Shown: positions 18,619 to 26,985 of the stretch, piece after piece
Layout: every line of letters starts with the position of its first letter
Numbering within the stretch: the stretch's first letter is position 1
Made by a program: the position numbers and the translations under genes
The notes under the pieces: model-generated
What the model saw: only the letters and a program-made list of their open reading frames with translations
The model's database searches: none
What the model was told of the DNA's origin: nothing
NCBI GenBank assembly: GCA_902363805.1
Contig: CABJBF010000002.1
Coordinates: 496,001 to 560,000, forward strand
Source: Eubacteriaceae bacterium
Lineage (GTDB): Bacteria; Bacillota; Clostridia; Lachnospirales; Lachnospiraceae
Reading direction: 5' to 3'
DNA length: 64,000 nt

Positions 18619-19786
18619 TAACTGTAGTTCCTTCCTCTGATATACTTAACTCTTCAAGTGACCCAAAAGGTTGAACAACTGTCACCTGTCCTTTTCCTAT
18701 ATATTTGTCACCGACAATCTCCATTTTAACATTTTTTTCTAGAATTTTATACCCTTTTTGTTCTAAAGTCATTAAATAATATGTAAAATCATTATCTATT
18801 AGTGTTTTTATTTGAGTTTTATTTCTTTTTACTTCAACATATTTAAAAGGAATATTTGTAATTTTTGTAAATGTAACAGGCAGATAATAATTTTTCAAAA
18901 AATGAAGTTTATTTTTTTCAATCACAATGTCTTTATTTTTGCCTTCGCCATTTAATATTGCCATATCACCAAACGAAACGTTAAAATATGAATATTTCTT
19001 TCCATATTTTTTTACTTTTTCTTTTATTTTATATTTTTTATTAAATTCATATTTAACTTTGGCATAAATTTCACCGTCAGCCTTAACATATTTCTTAGCT
19101 ATAATTTCTTCAAATTCGTTATATGTATCTACTTCTCCTGAAATCAGCAAATCACCTTTTTTAACTTTGTCACCTTTCTTTACATTGCCGACACCTGCTC
19201 TTGTTATTATGCTATCTATTTGTGCATCACAATTTGCAATAATGTTATACGGAGAATTTTCCTGTTCCTTTATCGTTCGATTATAATTTTCATTTACATG
19301 AATTATGAGATTTGTCCCTTTAATTTCTGCACAAACCCATGTTATATCAGAATATTTATTACGAATCTTTTTTTCTATTTCATCGCAATCAATTTTTCCT
19401 TTATATTCTCCTACATATACGTTTTGTTTTCTTATAAAATTATATAATTCATTGGAAGTATGCATTACATTGCCATCTATTGTAATGTTCCAGATAAACA
19501 TAGATAATATAACTACAATCAATAAAAATGATGCTAACGAAATACCAAATATTTTTATGTATTTAATTTTTTTTATTTTATTTATATTTCCAATTTCGGA
19601 AACATTTTTAATTTCAATATTGTATTTCTCGCATTTTTCTGTTAGCCTTGCTAAATATTTTTTGTTTATAAGAAAAGTAGCTTCGTTATTTGAAATCTTA
19701 ATCTCTCTATACTCTAATTCGTTAAATTTCAATAATCTTTTTATATCGTAACTATTAATGCAAATTTCTACAAAATGATATTTCAT
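18605..19786 (-). CDS. yqfD: Sporulation protein YqfD
   Basis: YqfD is a sigma-E-associated membrane protein of unknown mechanism required for efficient sporulation. The 393-residue protein has a cytoplasmic N-terminal domain of about 75 residues and one transmembrane segment (IFGISLASFLLIVVILSMFI). The external part contains family motifs such as GVGNVKKGDKVKKGDLLISG. The C-terminal third is rich in Lys and Glu. An AGGAGA site lies 8 bases before the ATG at 19786, which supports this start despite a 32-base overlap with yqfC. It is translationally linked to phoH. Confidence 0.93.
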   Translation of the reverse strand: MKYHFVEICINSYDIKRLLKFNELEYREIKISNNEATFLINKKYLARLTEKCEKYNIEIKNVSEIGNINKIKKIKYIKIFGISLASFLLIVVILSMFIWNITIDGNVMHTSNELYNFIRKQNVYVGEYKGKIDCDEIEKKIRNKYSDITWVCAEIKGTNLIIHVNENYNRTIKEQENSPYNIIANCDAQIDSIITRAGVGNVKKGDKVKKGDLLISGEVDTYNEFEEIIAKKYVKADGEIYAKVKYEFNKKYKIKEKVKKYGKKYSYFNVSFGDMAILNGEGKNKDIVIEKNKLHFLKNYYLPVTFTKITNIPFKYVEVKRNKTQIKTLIDNDFTYYLMTLEQKGYKILEKNVKMEIVGDKYIGKGQVTVVQPFGSLEELSISEEGTTVNERD

Positions 19787-20042
19787 TAAGATCTCCTATT
19801 ATTTTCATACAGATTTTATTATTATAATATTCGATATTTAATCTGTTACCCTTTATAAATATATAGTAATGTTTGCACTTAACTATTATGTTTGTATCTG
19901 ATAATTCAATTATTGAAATATAATTTTCTATATAAGCACACCTTTTCCCTAAAATATCGACAATAGATTCTTTAAAAACTACATCTGTAGGTATTTGGCC
20001 GGCATCACAAATTTTATATTTATCTATAGCTTTTCTCCACAT
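19755..20042 (-). CDS. yqfC: YabP/YqfC family sporulation protein
   Basis: This 95-residue protein matches the YabP/YqfC family in length, in the pattern IPTDVVFKESIVDILGKRCA, and in the following beta-rich pattern with IRV-like strands (YISIIELSDTNIIVKCKHYY). YqfC is made in the mother cell during sporulation in Bacillus. Its position just before yqfD matches the Bacillus order. No clear ribosome binding site precedes the ATG at 20042; a GGAG lies just inside the frame. The minus-strand upstream sequence holds CATATACT, which resembles a sigma-E -10 box, but the -35 match is poor. Confidence 0.8.
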   Translation of the reverse strand: MWRKAIDKYKICDAGQIPTDVVFKESIVDILGKRCAYIENYISIIELSDTNIIVKCKHYYIFIKGNRLNIEYYNNKICMKIIGDLNEISFCRNLH

Positions 20043-20090
20043 ATAGCTATTATTATTAAGTATATGAATTGTTTAAAATATAATACATAA

Positions 20091-20119
20091 AAAAACCGGA
20101 GCATAAACTCCGGTTTTTT
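20091..20119 (-). terminator. Rho-independent terminator after rpsU
   Basis: The inverted repeat AAAACCGGAG / CTCCGGTTTT with a six-base loop begins right after the rpsU stop codon. It is flanked by A and T runs, so it could work in both directions. On the minus strand it separates rpsU from the yqfC operon. Confidence 0.92.
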
Positions 20120-20123
20120 ATAA

Positions 20124-20300
20124 TTAATTATACTTGCGCTTTCTAGCAGCTTCTGATTTCTTCTTACGCTTAACGCTTGGTTTTTCGTAATGTTCTCTTT
20201 TACGAATCTCCTGCTGAATACCAGCCTTTGCGCAATTTCTCTTGAATCTACGTAAAGCACTGTCGATTGATTCGTTTTCTTTAACGATAACGCTTGACAT
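20124..20300 (-). CDS. rpsU: 30S ribosomal protein S21
   Basis: This short gene encodes 58 residues beginning [20 protein letters not shown], with [20 protein letters not shown] following and a basic C-terminus [13 protein letters not shown]. These are diagnostic for S21, a small-subunit protein near the mRNA exit site that helps initiation. A strong GGAGGGAGG ribosome binding region lies just upstream. The gene has its own sigma-A-type promoter and its own terminator, so it is a single-gene transcript. In Bacillus rpsU also lies upstream of yqfC and phoH. A longer frame over the same bases is a shadow. Confidence 0.98.
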   Translation of the reverse strand: MSSVIVKENESIDSALRRFKRNCAKAGIQQEIRKREHYEKPSVKRKKKSEAARKRKYN

Positions 20301-20348
20301 TCTTTCCTTACCTCCCTCCAGTTACGATATTCCTAAAACTGTAGGTAT

Positions 20349-20364
20349 TGTGTTTCATAACACA
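20349..20364 (-). other. Short leader hairpin of rpsU mRNA
   Basis: A perfect 6-bp stem, TGTGTT / AACACA with a four-base loop, lies just after the predicted transcription start of rpsU, about 50 bases before its ATG. It may stabilise the 5' end or take part in control by S21, but no known leader family was recognised. Confidence 0.35.
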
Positions 20365-20372
20365 CAAAAAAT

Positions 20373-20400
20373 ATTATAACATATATTTCCACATCGTCAA
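20373..20400 (-). promoter_or_regulatory. Sigma-A-type promoter for rpsU
   Basis: On the minus strand TTGACG (20395-20400) is 16 bases from a perfect TATAAT (20373-20378). A TG one base before the -10 box makes it an extended -10. The predicted leader is about 65 bases. Confidence 0.8.
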
Positions 20401-20435
20401 CCACTTTTTATAGTATATTGAAGATTTTTTGCTTA

Positions 20436-23075
20436 TTATTTTACCTGGCTTTCAAAAACTTCTTTAGCCTTTGCTAACGCGTCATCTGCACCTGCAGGAT
20501 TCTTTCCTCCGGCCTGTGCCATATTAGGACGACCGCCGCCGCCACCGCCAACACATTTAGCTACTTCCTTAATGATATTTCCGGCATGTGCACCTTTACT
20601 GATTGCATCATCACCAGCCATTGCAATAACATTAACTTTATCGCCTAAAGTTGATACGATAACAACAACTCCATCGTTTGTCTTTTCTTTCATCTGATCG
20701 CCTAAATTTCTCAAACCATTCATATCAACGTCTGCGACTTTTATCGCTAATAACTTAACTCCATTTACGTCAACAATCTGGTCATCAGCATTTCCAACAG
20801 ATGCATTAGCAATTTTGCTCTTGAGTTTTTCGTTTTCACTCATAAGAGCTTTTATTTCTTCCTGCATAGCTTCAATTTTCTTTACAAGTGCTATAGGTTC
20901 AGTTTTAGCAACCTTAGCTGCAAGATTCATTTCTTCTTCAATTGATTCATAATGTTTCATAAGACCTGTTGATGTTAAAGCTTCAATACGTCTTACTCCG
21001 GCAGCAATACCTGATTCTGAAATAATCTTAAATGCTGAAATAACGCCTGTATTTGCTACATGAGTACCACCACATAATTCAACTGAAAAATCACCCATTG
21101 AAACAACTCGAACCGTTTCACCATATTTTTCGCCAAACAATGCCATAGCCCCTGTCTTCTTAGCATCTTCTAATGACATTTCTTTAGTAATTACAGGAAG
21201 ATTTTCAGCGATTTCATTGTTTACAATATCTTCAACTTTCTCAATTTCTTCAGGAGTCATAGCCTGGAAATGAGTAAAGTCAAATCTAAGTCTGTCTGCA
21301 GTAACTAATGAGCCTGCCTGTTCAATATGATCTCCTAATACAATCTTTAAAGCTTTCTGTAATAAATGTGTTGCACTATGGTTTTTGCCTGTATCTTCTC
21401 TATTATGCTTATTAACCTTAAGTGTAACATTATCTCCAACAGAGAACATTCCCTTAGTAACCTGTCCTATATGACCAATCTTTCCACCTAAAAGCTTAAT
21501 TGTATCTTTTACTTCAAATTCACTGTCACCGTTTGTAATTACACCAATATCTCCTGCCTGTCCACCCATTGTAGCGTAGAAAACAGTTTCATCAACAACG
21601 ATTGTTCCCATATCACCATCAGTGATTGCTTCTACAATTTCATCTTCAGTTGCAATTGTTGAAATTACTGATTCATTTTCTAATTTGTCATATCCTACAA
21701 ATTTAGATGTGATATTTTTATCCATCTGCTCGTAAATTGTAGCATCTGCACCCATGTAATTTGTTTTCTTTCTTGCTTTTCTAGCTTTTTCTTTCTGTTC
21801 TTCCATGCATGCTTTAAATCCGTCTTCATCAACATTAAATCCTTTTTCTTCAAGGATTTCCTTTGTCAAATCAAGAGGGAATCCATATGTGTCATATAAT
21901 TTAAATGCATTTTTTCCTGAAAGAGTCTTTGAACCTGCATTATCCATTTCTTTTTGCATATCAGTAAGGATTCCAAGTCCCTGATCTATTGTCTTATTGA
22001 ATTTGTTTTCTTCTTCAGTAAGAACTTTAAAAATCATGTTTTTCTTTTCTTCTAATTCAGGATAACCGTCTTTTGAACTTTCAATAACAGTTTCACTTAA
22101 TTTTGCAAGGAATTTTCCATCAATTCCAAGTAAACGTCCATGTCTTGCAGCACGTCTGATTAATCTTCTAAGAACATAACCTCTTCCTTCGTTAGATGGC
22201 ATAATTCCGTCAGAAATCATAAATGTAGCTGAACGGATATGGTCTGTTATAATTCTAATTGAAACATCCCATGCATATTCTTTTTTATATTCTTTTCCTG
22301 AAAATTCACAAACTTTATCTCTTAAAGCTCTGATTGTATCAACATCAAAAATTGAATCTACATCCTGAACAACAGTTGCAAGTCTTTCAAGACCCATACC
22401 TGTATCAATATTTTTCTGTTTAAGAGTTGTATAATTTCCTTTTCCGTCATTTTCAAACTGTGTAAATACGTTGTTCCAAATTTCAATGTATCTGTCGCAC
22501 TCACAACCTACTGTGCAATCCGGCTTACCACAACCATATTTTTCACCACGGTCATAATAAATTTCTGAACATGGTCCGCAAGGTCCTGCACCATGCTCCC
22601 AGAAATTGTCTTCCTTACCAAACTTAAATATTCTATCAGCAGGAATACCCATTTCTTTGTTCCATATATCAAATGCTTCGTCATCTTCAAGATAAACTGA
22701 AGGATAAAGTCTGTCTGCTTCCAATCCAACAACTTCTGTCAAAAATTCCCATGACCAATGAATTGCTTCTGTCTTGAAATAATCTCCAAATGAGAAGTTA
22801 CCAAGCATTTCAAAGAATGTACCATGTCTTGCTGTTTTACCTATATTTTCAATATCACCTGTTCTGATACATTTCTGACATGTAGCTACTCTTGTCTTAG
22901 GTGGAATTTCCTGACCTGTAAAATATGGCTTAAGAGGTGCCATACCTGCATTAATCAACAATAAGCTGTTATCATTGTGGGGAACTAAAGAAAAGCTACC
23001 CAATACCAAATGGTCTTTAGATGCAAAAAAATCTAAATACATTTTTCTTAATTCGTTTAATCCGTATTTTTGCAT
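20436..23075 (-). CDS. alaS: Alanine-tRNA ligase
   Basis: This class II synthetase charges tRNA-Ala. The 879-residue protein has the catalytic core with GSFSLVPHNDNSLLLINAGM and ARHGTFFEMLGNFSFGDYF near the N-terminus, the editing domain with the zinc motif HSATHLL and CGGTHV, a coiled segment, and a C-terminal C-Ala domain with the Gly-rich run GGGGGGRPNMAQAGG. The length is normal. GGAGG precedes the ATG. The gene has a leader of about 70 bases with a stable hairpin and a duplicated -10 region, described separately. No T-box was seen. Confidence 0.98.
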   Translation of the reverse strand: MQKYGLNELRKMYLDFFASKDHLVLGSFSLVPHNDNSLLLINAGMAPLKPYFTGQEIPPKTRVATCQKCIRTGDIENIGKTARHGTFFEMLGNFSFGDYFKTEAIHWSWEFLTEVVGLEADRLYPSVYLEDDEAFDIWNKEMGIPADRIFKFGKEDNFWEHGAGPCGPCSEIYYDRGEKYGCGKPDCTVGCECDRYIEIWNNVFTQFENDGKGNYTTLKQKNIDTGMGLERLATVVQDVDSIFDVDTIRALRDKVCEFSGKEYKKEYAWDVSIRIITDHIRSATFMISDGIMPSNEGRGYVLRRLIRRAARHGRLLGIDGKFLAKLSETVIESSKDGYPELEEKKNMIFKVLTEEENKFNKTIDQGLGILTDMQKEMDNAGSKTLSGKNAFKLYDTYGFPLDLTKEILEEKGFNVDEDGFKACMEEQKEKARKARKKTNYMGADATIYEQMDKNITSKFVGYDKLENESVISTIATEDEIVEAITDGDMGTIVVDETVFYATMGGQAGDIGVITNGDSEFEVKDTIKLLGGKIGHIGQVTKGMFSVGDNVTLKVNKHNREDTGKNHSATHLLQKALKIVLGDHIEQAGSLVTADRLRFDFTHFQAMTPEEIEKVEDIVNNEIAENLPVITKEMSLEDAKKTGAMALFGEKYGETVRVVSMGDFSVELCGGTHVANTGVISAFKIISESGIAAGVRRIEALTSTGLMKHYESIEEEMNLAAKVAKTEPIALVKKIEAMQEEIKALMSENEKLKSKIANASVGNADDQIVDVNGVKLLAIKVADVDMNGLRNLGDQMKEKTNDGVVVIVSTLGDKVNVIAMAGDDAISKGAHAGNIIKEVAKCVGGGGGGRPNMAQAGGKNPAGADDALAKAKEVFESQVK

Positions 23076-23098
23076 TTATTTATCCTCCAAATATTAAT

Positions 23099-23136
23099 CC
23101 TTATGCTAAAACTCAATAAATAATTCTAGCATAAGG
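23099..23136 (-). other. Leader hairpin in alaS 5' untranslated region
   Basis: A perfect 10-bp inverted repeat, CCTTATGCTA and TAGCATAAGG, with an 18-base loop lies between the predicted start of transcription and the alaS ribosome binding site, ending about 10 bases before GGAGG. No U run follows on the minus strand, so it does not look like a terminator. It may protect the mRNA or serve as a control element. Confidence 0.7.
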
Positions 23137-23152
23137 ACTATTGTTTTTCAAG

Positions 23153-23196
23153 ATTATAGATTGATTTAATTTGCATTATAGGTTGATTTAGTTTGC
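23153..23196 (-). repeat. Tandem 22-bp repeat forming a duplicated alaS promoter region
   Basis: Two adjacent 22-base units (23153-23174 and 23175-23196) are identical at 20 of 22 positions. On the minus strand each unit ends with a perfect TATAAT (23153-23158 and 23175-23180), preceded by GCAAA and TAAATCAA. A clear -35 box is not evident for either. The arrangement suggests either two transcription starts 22 bases apart or a doubled protein binding site upstream of alaS. Confidence 0.75.
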
Positions 23197-23329
23197 ATAC
23201 TTACGCATCTATTTGTTAATGCTCGCTATCATATTCTTAAGTAAATATATTTAATTTTTCTAATAGACAATCGAATGCAGATATCTATCTTCATTTAAAC
23301 ATATAAACGAATGCTACTTGATTTTAGCT

Positions 23330-24802
23330 TTACAACAGAATACAAATAACCCCTTTGCTTTGGTCGTTAGTGATTTTTTCTATAGTATTTTGCATTCTAC
23401 CCTGAGTTTCATCACTCATTCCACTGATTTTTGCAACTATCCCATCTTTAACAATTTGCTCAATTGTTTTACCAAAAATATTAGTGTCCCATATATTTGC
23501 ATTTTCATCTGTCTTTTGTCCGTTTATATAATCAATTAAATCATTTGCCTGTTCTTCACTTCCTATTATAGGAGAAATCTCAGTTACTATATTTGCTTTG
23601 ACAAAATGCATTGATGGAGCATTAGCTTTAATTTTAACTCCAAACTTTCCACCACTTCTTATCAATTGCGGATTCTCAAGTGTTATTTCATCTTTTGTAG
23701 GCACTACTATTCCATATCCTTTAGTTTTAACTTCATCTATTGCATAATTTACTTTTTCAAATTTATCTTTTTTTTCAGCAAGTTCCTTTACAAAACTAAC
23801 CAGTTCAAGTTCATTATTGATTTGTGTATTAGTCATTTCACTTAATGTCATATAGTAATATTTATCATATATAGCATAGGTTATTGTTACCTCTCCGTCA
23901 GACAAATTAACATTATTAATCGTGATTGATTTTATGTACGGGTTTTCTTTAGTATTTGGCAAAGAATTGATATCTTTTATTTTATTAAGAACCATGAGTA
24001 TGTTTCTTGACAATTCTAAAACCGCATTCTTAATTTCGTTGTCATCTTCTAAAACATTTACCCACTTAGGGCACATAAAATTAATCTTTGCTATTGGAAA
24101 TTCAAACAAAATTTTGCTTAGAATTTCATTTATATCTTTTTCGCTTAACTGAAGACAATTAAGCGGAATGACAGCTGACCTGTAATTGCTTTCTAATTTT
24201 TTTACGACACTTTTACACTTCTCTGATTCAGGTTCCATTGAATTTACAACTATAACAAAAGGTTTATTTATTTTTTCCAATTCCTTAATTGCCATATCTG
24301 TTGCTTTCATGTAATTTTCAGCCTGAATATCTGTAAAGCTTCCATCTGTAGTTATGACAATCCCTATAGTTGAATGTTCTGAAATAACCTTTTGAGTTCC
24401 AAGTTCCGCTGCTTTAGAAAAAGGAATTTCCTGTGTCAACCATGGAGTTTTTACCATTCTCTCTTTATCTTCTTCTAAATATCCGGTTGCACCATCAACC
24501 ATATAACCTACACAATCTATAAGTCTTACGCTGGCATTTATATCATTTTTCAAATTAATATTAACAGCCTTATTTGGAATAAATTTAGGCTCTGTGGTCA
24601 TAATTGTTTTTCCGGCTGCTGATTGTGGCAGTTCATCCTGAGCTCTTTTAATATCATTTTCATCTTTTATGTTTGGAATAATTGCTAAATTCATGAAATT
24701 CTTTATAAATGTTGATTTTCCTGTTCTGACAGGCCCGACAACACCAATATAAATTTCACCGTTTGTACGGTTTTTAATGTCTTTATAAATACTAAAATCC
24801 AT
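23330..24802 (-). CDS. spoIVA: Stage IV sporulation protein A (spore coat morphogenetic ATPase)
   Basis: SpoIVA assembles on the forespore outer membrane and forms the basement layer for the spore coat, using ATP to polymerise. The 490-residue protein has Walker A GPVRTGKST at residues 23-31 and the region VRLIDCVGYMVDGATGYLE typical of the family, with the C-terminal hydrophobic tail GVICILL. The length is normal. Its gene lies downstream of der-plsY-gpsA in this genome, with cobO, cls and a small alarmone synthetase gene between. A sigma-E-like promoter lies just upstream, next to the cobO stop codon. Confidence 0.98.
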   Translation of the reverse strand: MDFSIYKDIKNRTNGEIYIGVVGPVRTGKSTFIKNFMNLAIIPNIKDENDIKRAQDELPQSAAGKTIMTTEPKFIPNKAVNINLKNDINASVRLIDCVGYMVDGATGYLEEDKERMVKTPWLTQEIPFSKAAELGTQKVISEHSTIGIVITTDGSFTDIQAENYMKATDMAIKELEKINKPFVIVVNSMEPESEKCKSVVKKLESNYRSAVIPLNCLQLSEKDINEILSKILFEFPIAKINFMCPKWVNVLEDDNEIKNAVLELSRNILMVLNKIKDINSLPNTKENPYIKSITINNVNLSDGEVTITYAIYDKYYYMTLSEMTNTQINNELELVSFVKELAEKKDKFEKVNYAIDEVKTKGYGIVVPTKDEITLENPQLIRSGGKFGVKIKANAPSMHFVKANIVTEISPIIGSEEQANDLIDYINGQKTDENANIWDTNIFGKTIEQIVKDGIVAKISGMSDETQGRMQNTIEKITNDQSKGVICILL

Positions 24803-24829
24803 AAAAATAACCCCTTTACATTTTTTATA

Positions 24830-24857
24830 ATTATATGCAAAGAGGTTTTATATATTC
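24830..24857 (-). promoter_or_regulatory. spoIVA: Candidate sigma-E promoter for spoIVA
   Basis: On the minus strand CATATAAT (24830-24837) matches the sigma-E -10 consensus CATACANT at all but one position. GAATATA (24851-24857) resembles the -35 consensus and is 13 bases away, slightly shorter than usual. The distance to the ATG is about 28 bases from the -10 box. spoIVA is a sigma-E gene in Bacillus. Confidence 0.6.
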
Positions 24858-25373
24858 TTAATATTCTATACCTTTACGGGCATTTACACCACTTTCAAAT
24901 GGGTGTTTTATACAATTAATTTCCGATATATAGTCTGAAATTTCTACATATTTTTCTTCGGGGTTTCTTCCTGTCAATATTATTTCAGTTTTATCTTTAT
25001 ATTCACAAATAATCTTATATGCATAATCTTTATCCAACAAATTCAATTCATTTGCAGAGTTAAATTCATCAAATATTACCATTGATATATGCTCTGATTT
25101 TAAAATTTTTTCTGTTTCTTTTATTAAATTTGTATGGATATCCTTTAAATCGCTCTTTTCAGAATCTGTCATATTCCATATAAATTTTATTGGACCTGTT
25201 GGATGCAAAACATAAATATTGCTGTTATTTTTTAAAAAGTTTATTTCTCCGGAAAGACCATCTTTCATAAATTGAACAAATATTACTTTTTTATTATAGC
25301 CTAACATTCTAACAGCCTGACCGACAGCAGATGTTGTCTTTCCTACACCATCGCCACACTTAATATGAAGCAT
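24858..25373 (-). CDS. cobO: Cob(I)yrinic acid a,c-diamide adenosyltransferase, CobO/BtuR type
   Basis: The protein resembles the CobA/CobO/BtuR family that adenosylates corrinoids with ATP. It shows the P-loop GDGVGKTTSA, the Walker B region MVIFDEFNSANEL, ILTGRNP and the C-terminal KHPFESGVNARKGIEY. The usual P-loop is GNGKGKTT, so Asn-to-Asp and Lys-to-Val changes are present. The ATG at 25373 is chosen because GGAGG lies six bases upstream, whereas an ATG at 25379 abuts the site. No other cobalamin gene lies in the window. It ends just before the spoIVA promoter. Confidence 0.87.
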   Translation of the reverse strand: MLHIKCGDGVGKTTSAVGQAVRMLGYNKKVIFVQFMKDGLSGEINFLKNNSNIYVLHPTGPIKFIWNMTDSEKSDLKDIHTNLIKETEKILKSEHISMVIFDEFNSANELNLLDKDYAYKIICEYKDKTEIILTGRNPEEKYVEISDYISEINCIKHPFESGVNARKGIEY

Positions 25374-25397
25374 ATTCATCCTCCCTTTAATACAACA

Positions 25398-26981
25398 TTA
25401 CATTAACGGAGCAATCATTTTTAATATTGAACCACATAATTTATATAATGCCGACCGATTTCTACAGTCTTCTAATGTGATTTTTTTAGATTTCTGTAAT
25501 GTTTTTTCGAAATCATCTTCTATTAATGATATTTCCTTGTTTTTATACATTAAACATCCACATTCAAAATGAAGATATAAACTTCTGTAATCTAAATTAA
25601 TTGTTCCAACAGTCGCTTTGTCATCATCAACTACAAATTGTTTTGCATGTGTAAATCCCGGAGTGAATTCATATATTTCAACTCCATTTTTAATTAATTC
25701 TTCATAATAGGTTCTTGCAAGACAATACGCATATGCTTTATCTGGAATTCCCGGCATGATAATTTTTACATCAACACCTCTTTTTGCAGCAAATGTCAAA
25801 GCCTCCATCATCACATTATCAATTACAAGATAAGGTGTTATTATATGAACATATTTTTTTGCAGTATTTATAAGGCTTAAATATACTTGTTCTCCAACTT
25901 TTTCATCATCAAACGGCTCATCTCCATATCCAATAATATAGCCTGATGTATCCGGCAACGAAGGACAGTCTACATCTAAATATTTATTATAATCGCCAAT
26001 AATTTCTTCATCTACATTCCACATTTGCAAAAATAATAACGTAAAACTTTTAGCAGCTTCTCCTTCTATCATAACAGCTGTATCTTTCCAATAACCAAAT
26101 CGCTCTTTTAAATTCATATATTCATCGGCAAGATTAATTCCTCCGGTAAAAGCAACCGTTCCATCTATTACAAGATTTTTTCTGTGATCTCTGTTATTTT
26201 GATGCGTTGAAAGAAATGGTTTCATTGGATTAAAAGATTTAGCTTTTATTCCATATTCTCTAAGTTTCTTAAAATAACCCATTGGAAGTTTGGTTAGAGA
26301 ACACATTCCGTCATATATTACACGGACTTCAACCCCTTCTTTAACTTTTTGTTTTAATATTTCAAGAACAGAATTCCAGACTTCACCTTCTTCAATTATA
26401 AAATACTCTAAAAATATAAATGATTTTGCCTCTTTTAGTTTTTTTATCAAATAATCATATTTTTCTTCTCCTGAAGCAAAATATGTAATTTTTGAATTCT
26501 CATATGGTGGACATCCTGAATATTTATAGATGTATTCTCCTAAATTTTCTATAAGCGGATCATCTTTTTGTAATTTATCTTTAATGTCTGTTTTATATTC
26601 TAAATAATTATCCGACCTGTGGTTAATTACTTCTAATCTTTTTCTTAACAGCACAGATGTAGGTTGAAATTTTACAAACAAATATAAAAGTGCGCCAAAA
26701 ATTGGAATTATAAGAATTACAATTGACCATATCATTTTCATGGTTGGATCTGATTTTTTTTCATTAACAATATAAAGAACCAGAAAAACAGTGATAATTC
26801 TTATAAAATCATAAAATATCTTAAATTGCTCATTTACATGCCAAAAAAAGTAGAACAATACAAGAAGTTGCAGAAAAATAAGCAGGGCAAAAATAAATAT
26901 ACGGCTGAATATAAGCTTAACAATCCCATTTTTACCTTTCTTTGCTGTTTTCTTTGCAGTTTCTTTTGCTCTACTTTCCAT
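25398..26981 (-). CDS. cls: Cardiolipin synthase (PLD family)
   Basis: Cardiolipin synthase joins two phosphatidylglycerol molecules at the membrane. The 527-residue protein has N-terminal transmembrane segments (about 25-110) and two HKD phospholipase D motifs, HRKNLVIDGTVAFTGG and HAKQFVVDDDKATVGTINLD. Both His-Lys-Asp triads are complete. It lies between the small alarmone synthetase gene and cobO and follows gpsA and plsY, so three lipid genes are near one another. The call is secure for the family; substrate preference is inferred. Confidence 0.95.
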   Translation of the reverse strand: MESRAKETAKKTAKKGKNGIVKLIFSRIFIFALLIFLQLLVLFYFFWHVNEQFKIFYDFIRIITVFLVLYIVNEKKSDPTMKMIWSIVILIIPIFGALLYLFVKFQPTSVLLRKRLEVINHRSDNYLEYKTDIKDKLQKDDPLIENLGEYIYKYSGCPPYENSKITYFASGEEKYDYLIKKLKEAKSFIFLEYFIIEEGEVWNSVLEILKQKVKEGVEVRVIYDGMCSLTKLPMGYFKKLREYGIKAKSFNPMKPFLSTHQNNRDHRKNLVIDGTVAFTGGINLADEYMNLKERFGYWKDTAVMIEGEAAKSFTLLFLQMWNVDEEIIGDYNKYLDVDCPSLPDTSGYIIGYGDEPFDDEKVGEQVYLSLINTAKKYVHIITPYLVIDNVMMEALTFAAKRGVDVKIIMPGIPDKAYAYCLARTYYEELIKNGVEIYEFTPGFTHAKQFVVDDDKATVGTINLDYRSLYLHFECGCLMYKNKEISLIEDDFEKTLQKSKKITLEDCRNRSALYKLCGSILKMIAPLM

Positions 26982-26985
26982 AAAT

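Noticed and set aside
20024..20260. A 78-residue minus-strand open frame over rpsU
   Set aside because: It is a different frame of the S21 gene; the S21 frame has the conserved protein, ribosome binding site and terminator.
23099..23136. Terminator for spoIVA or alaS
   Set aside because: The hairpin has no T run on the minus strand and lies before the alaS start, so it is listed as a leader hairpin.
23076..23329. T-box riboswitch before alaS
   Set aside because: No T-box sequence or anti-terminator and terminator pair is visible; only the simple hairpin and repeat are present.
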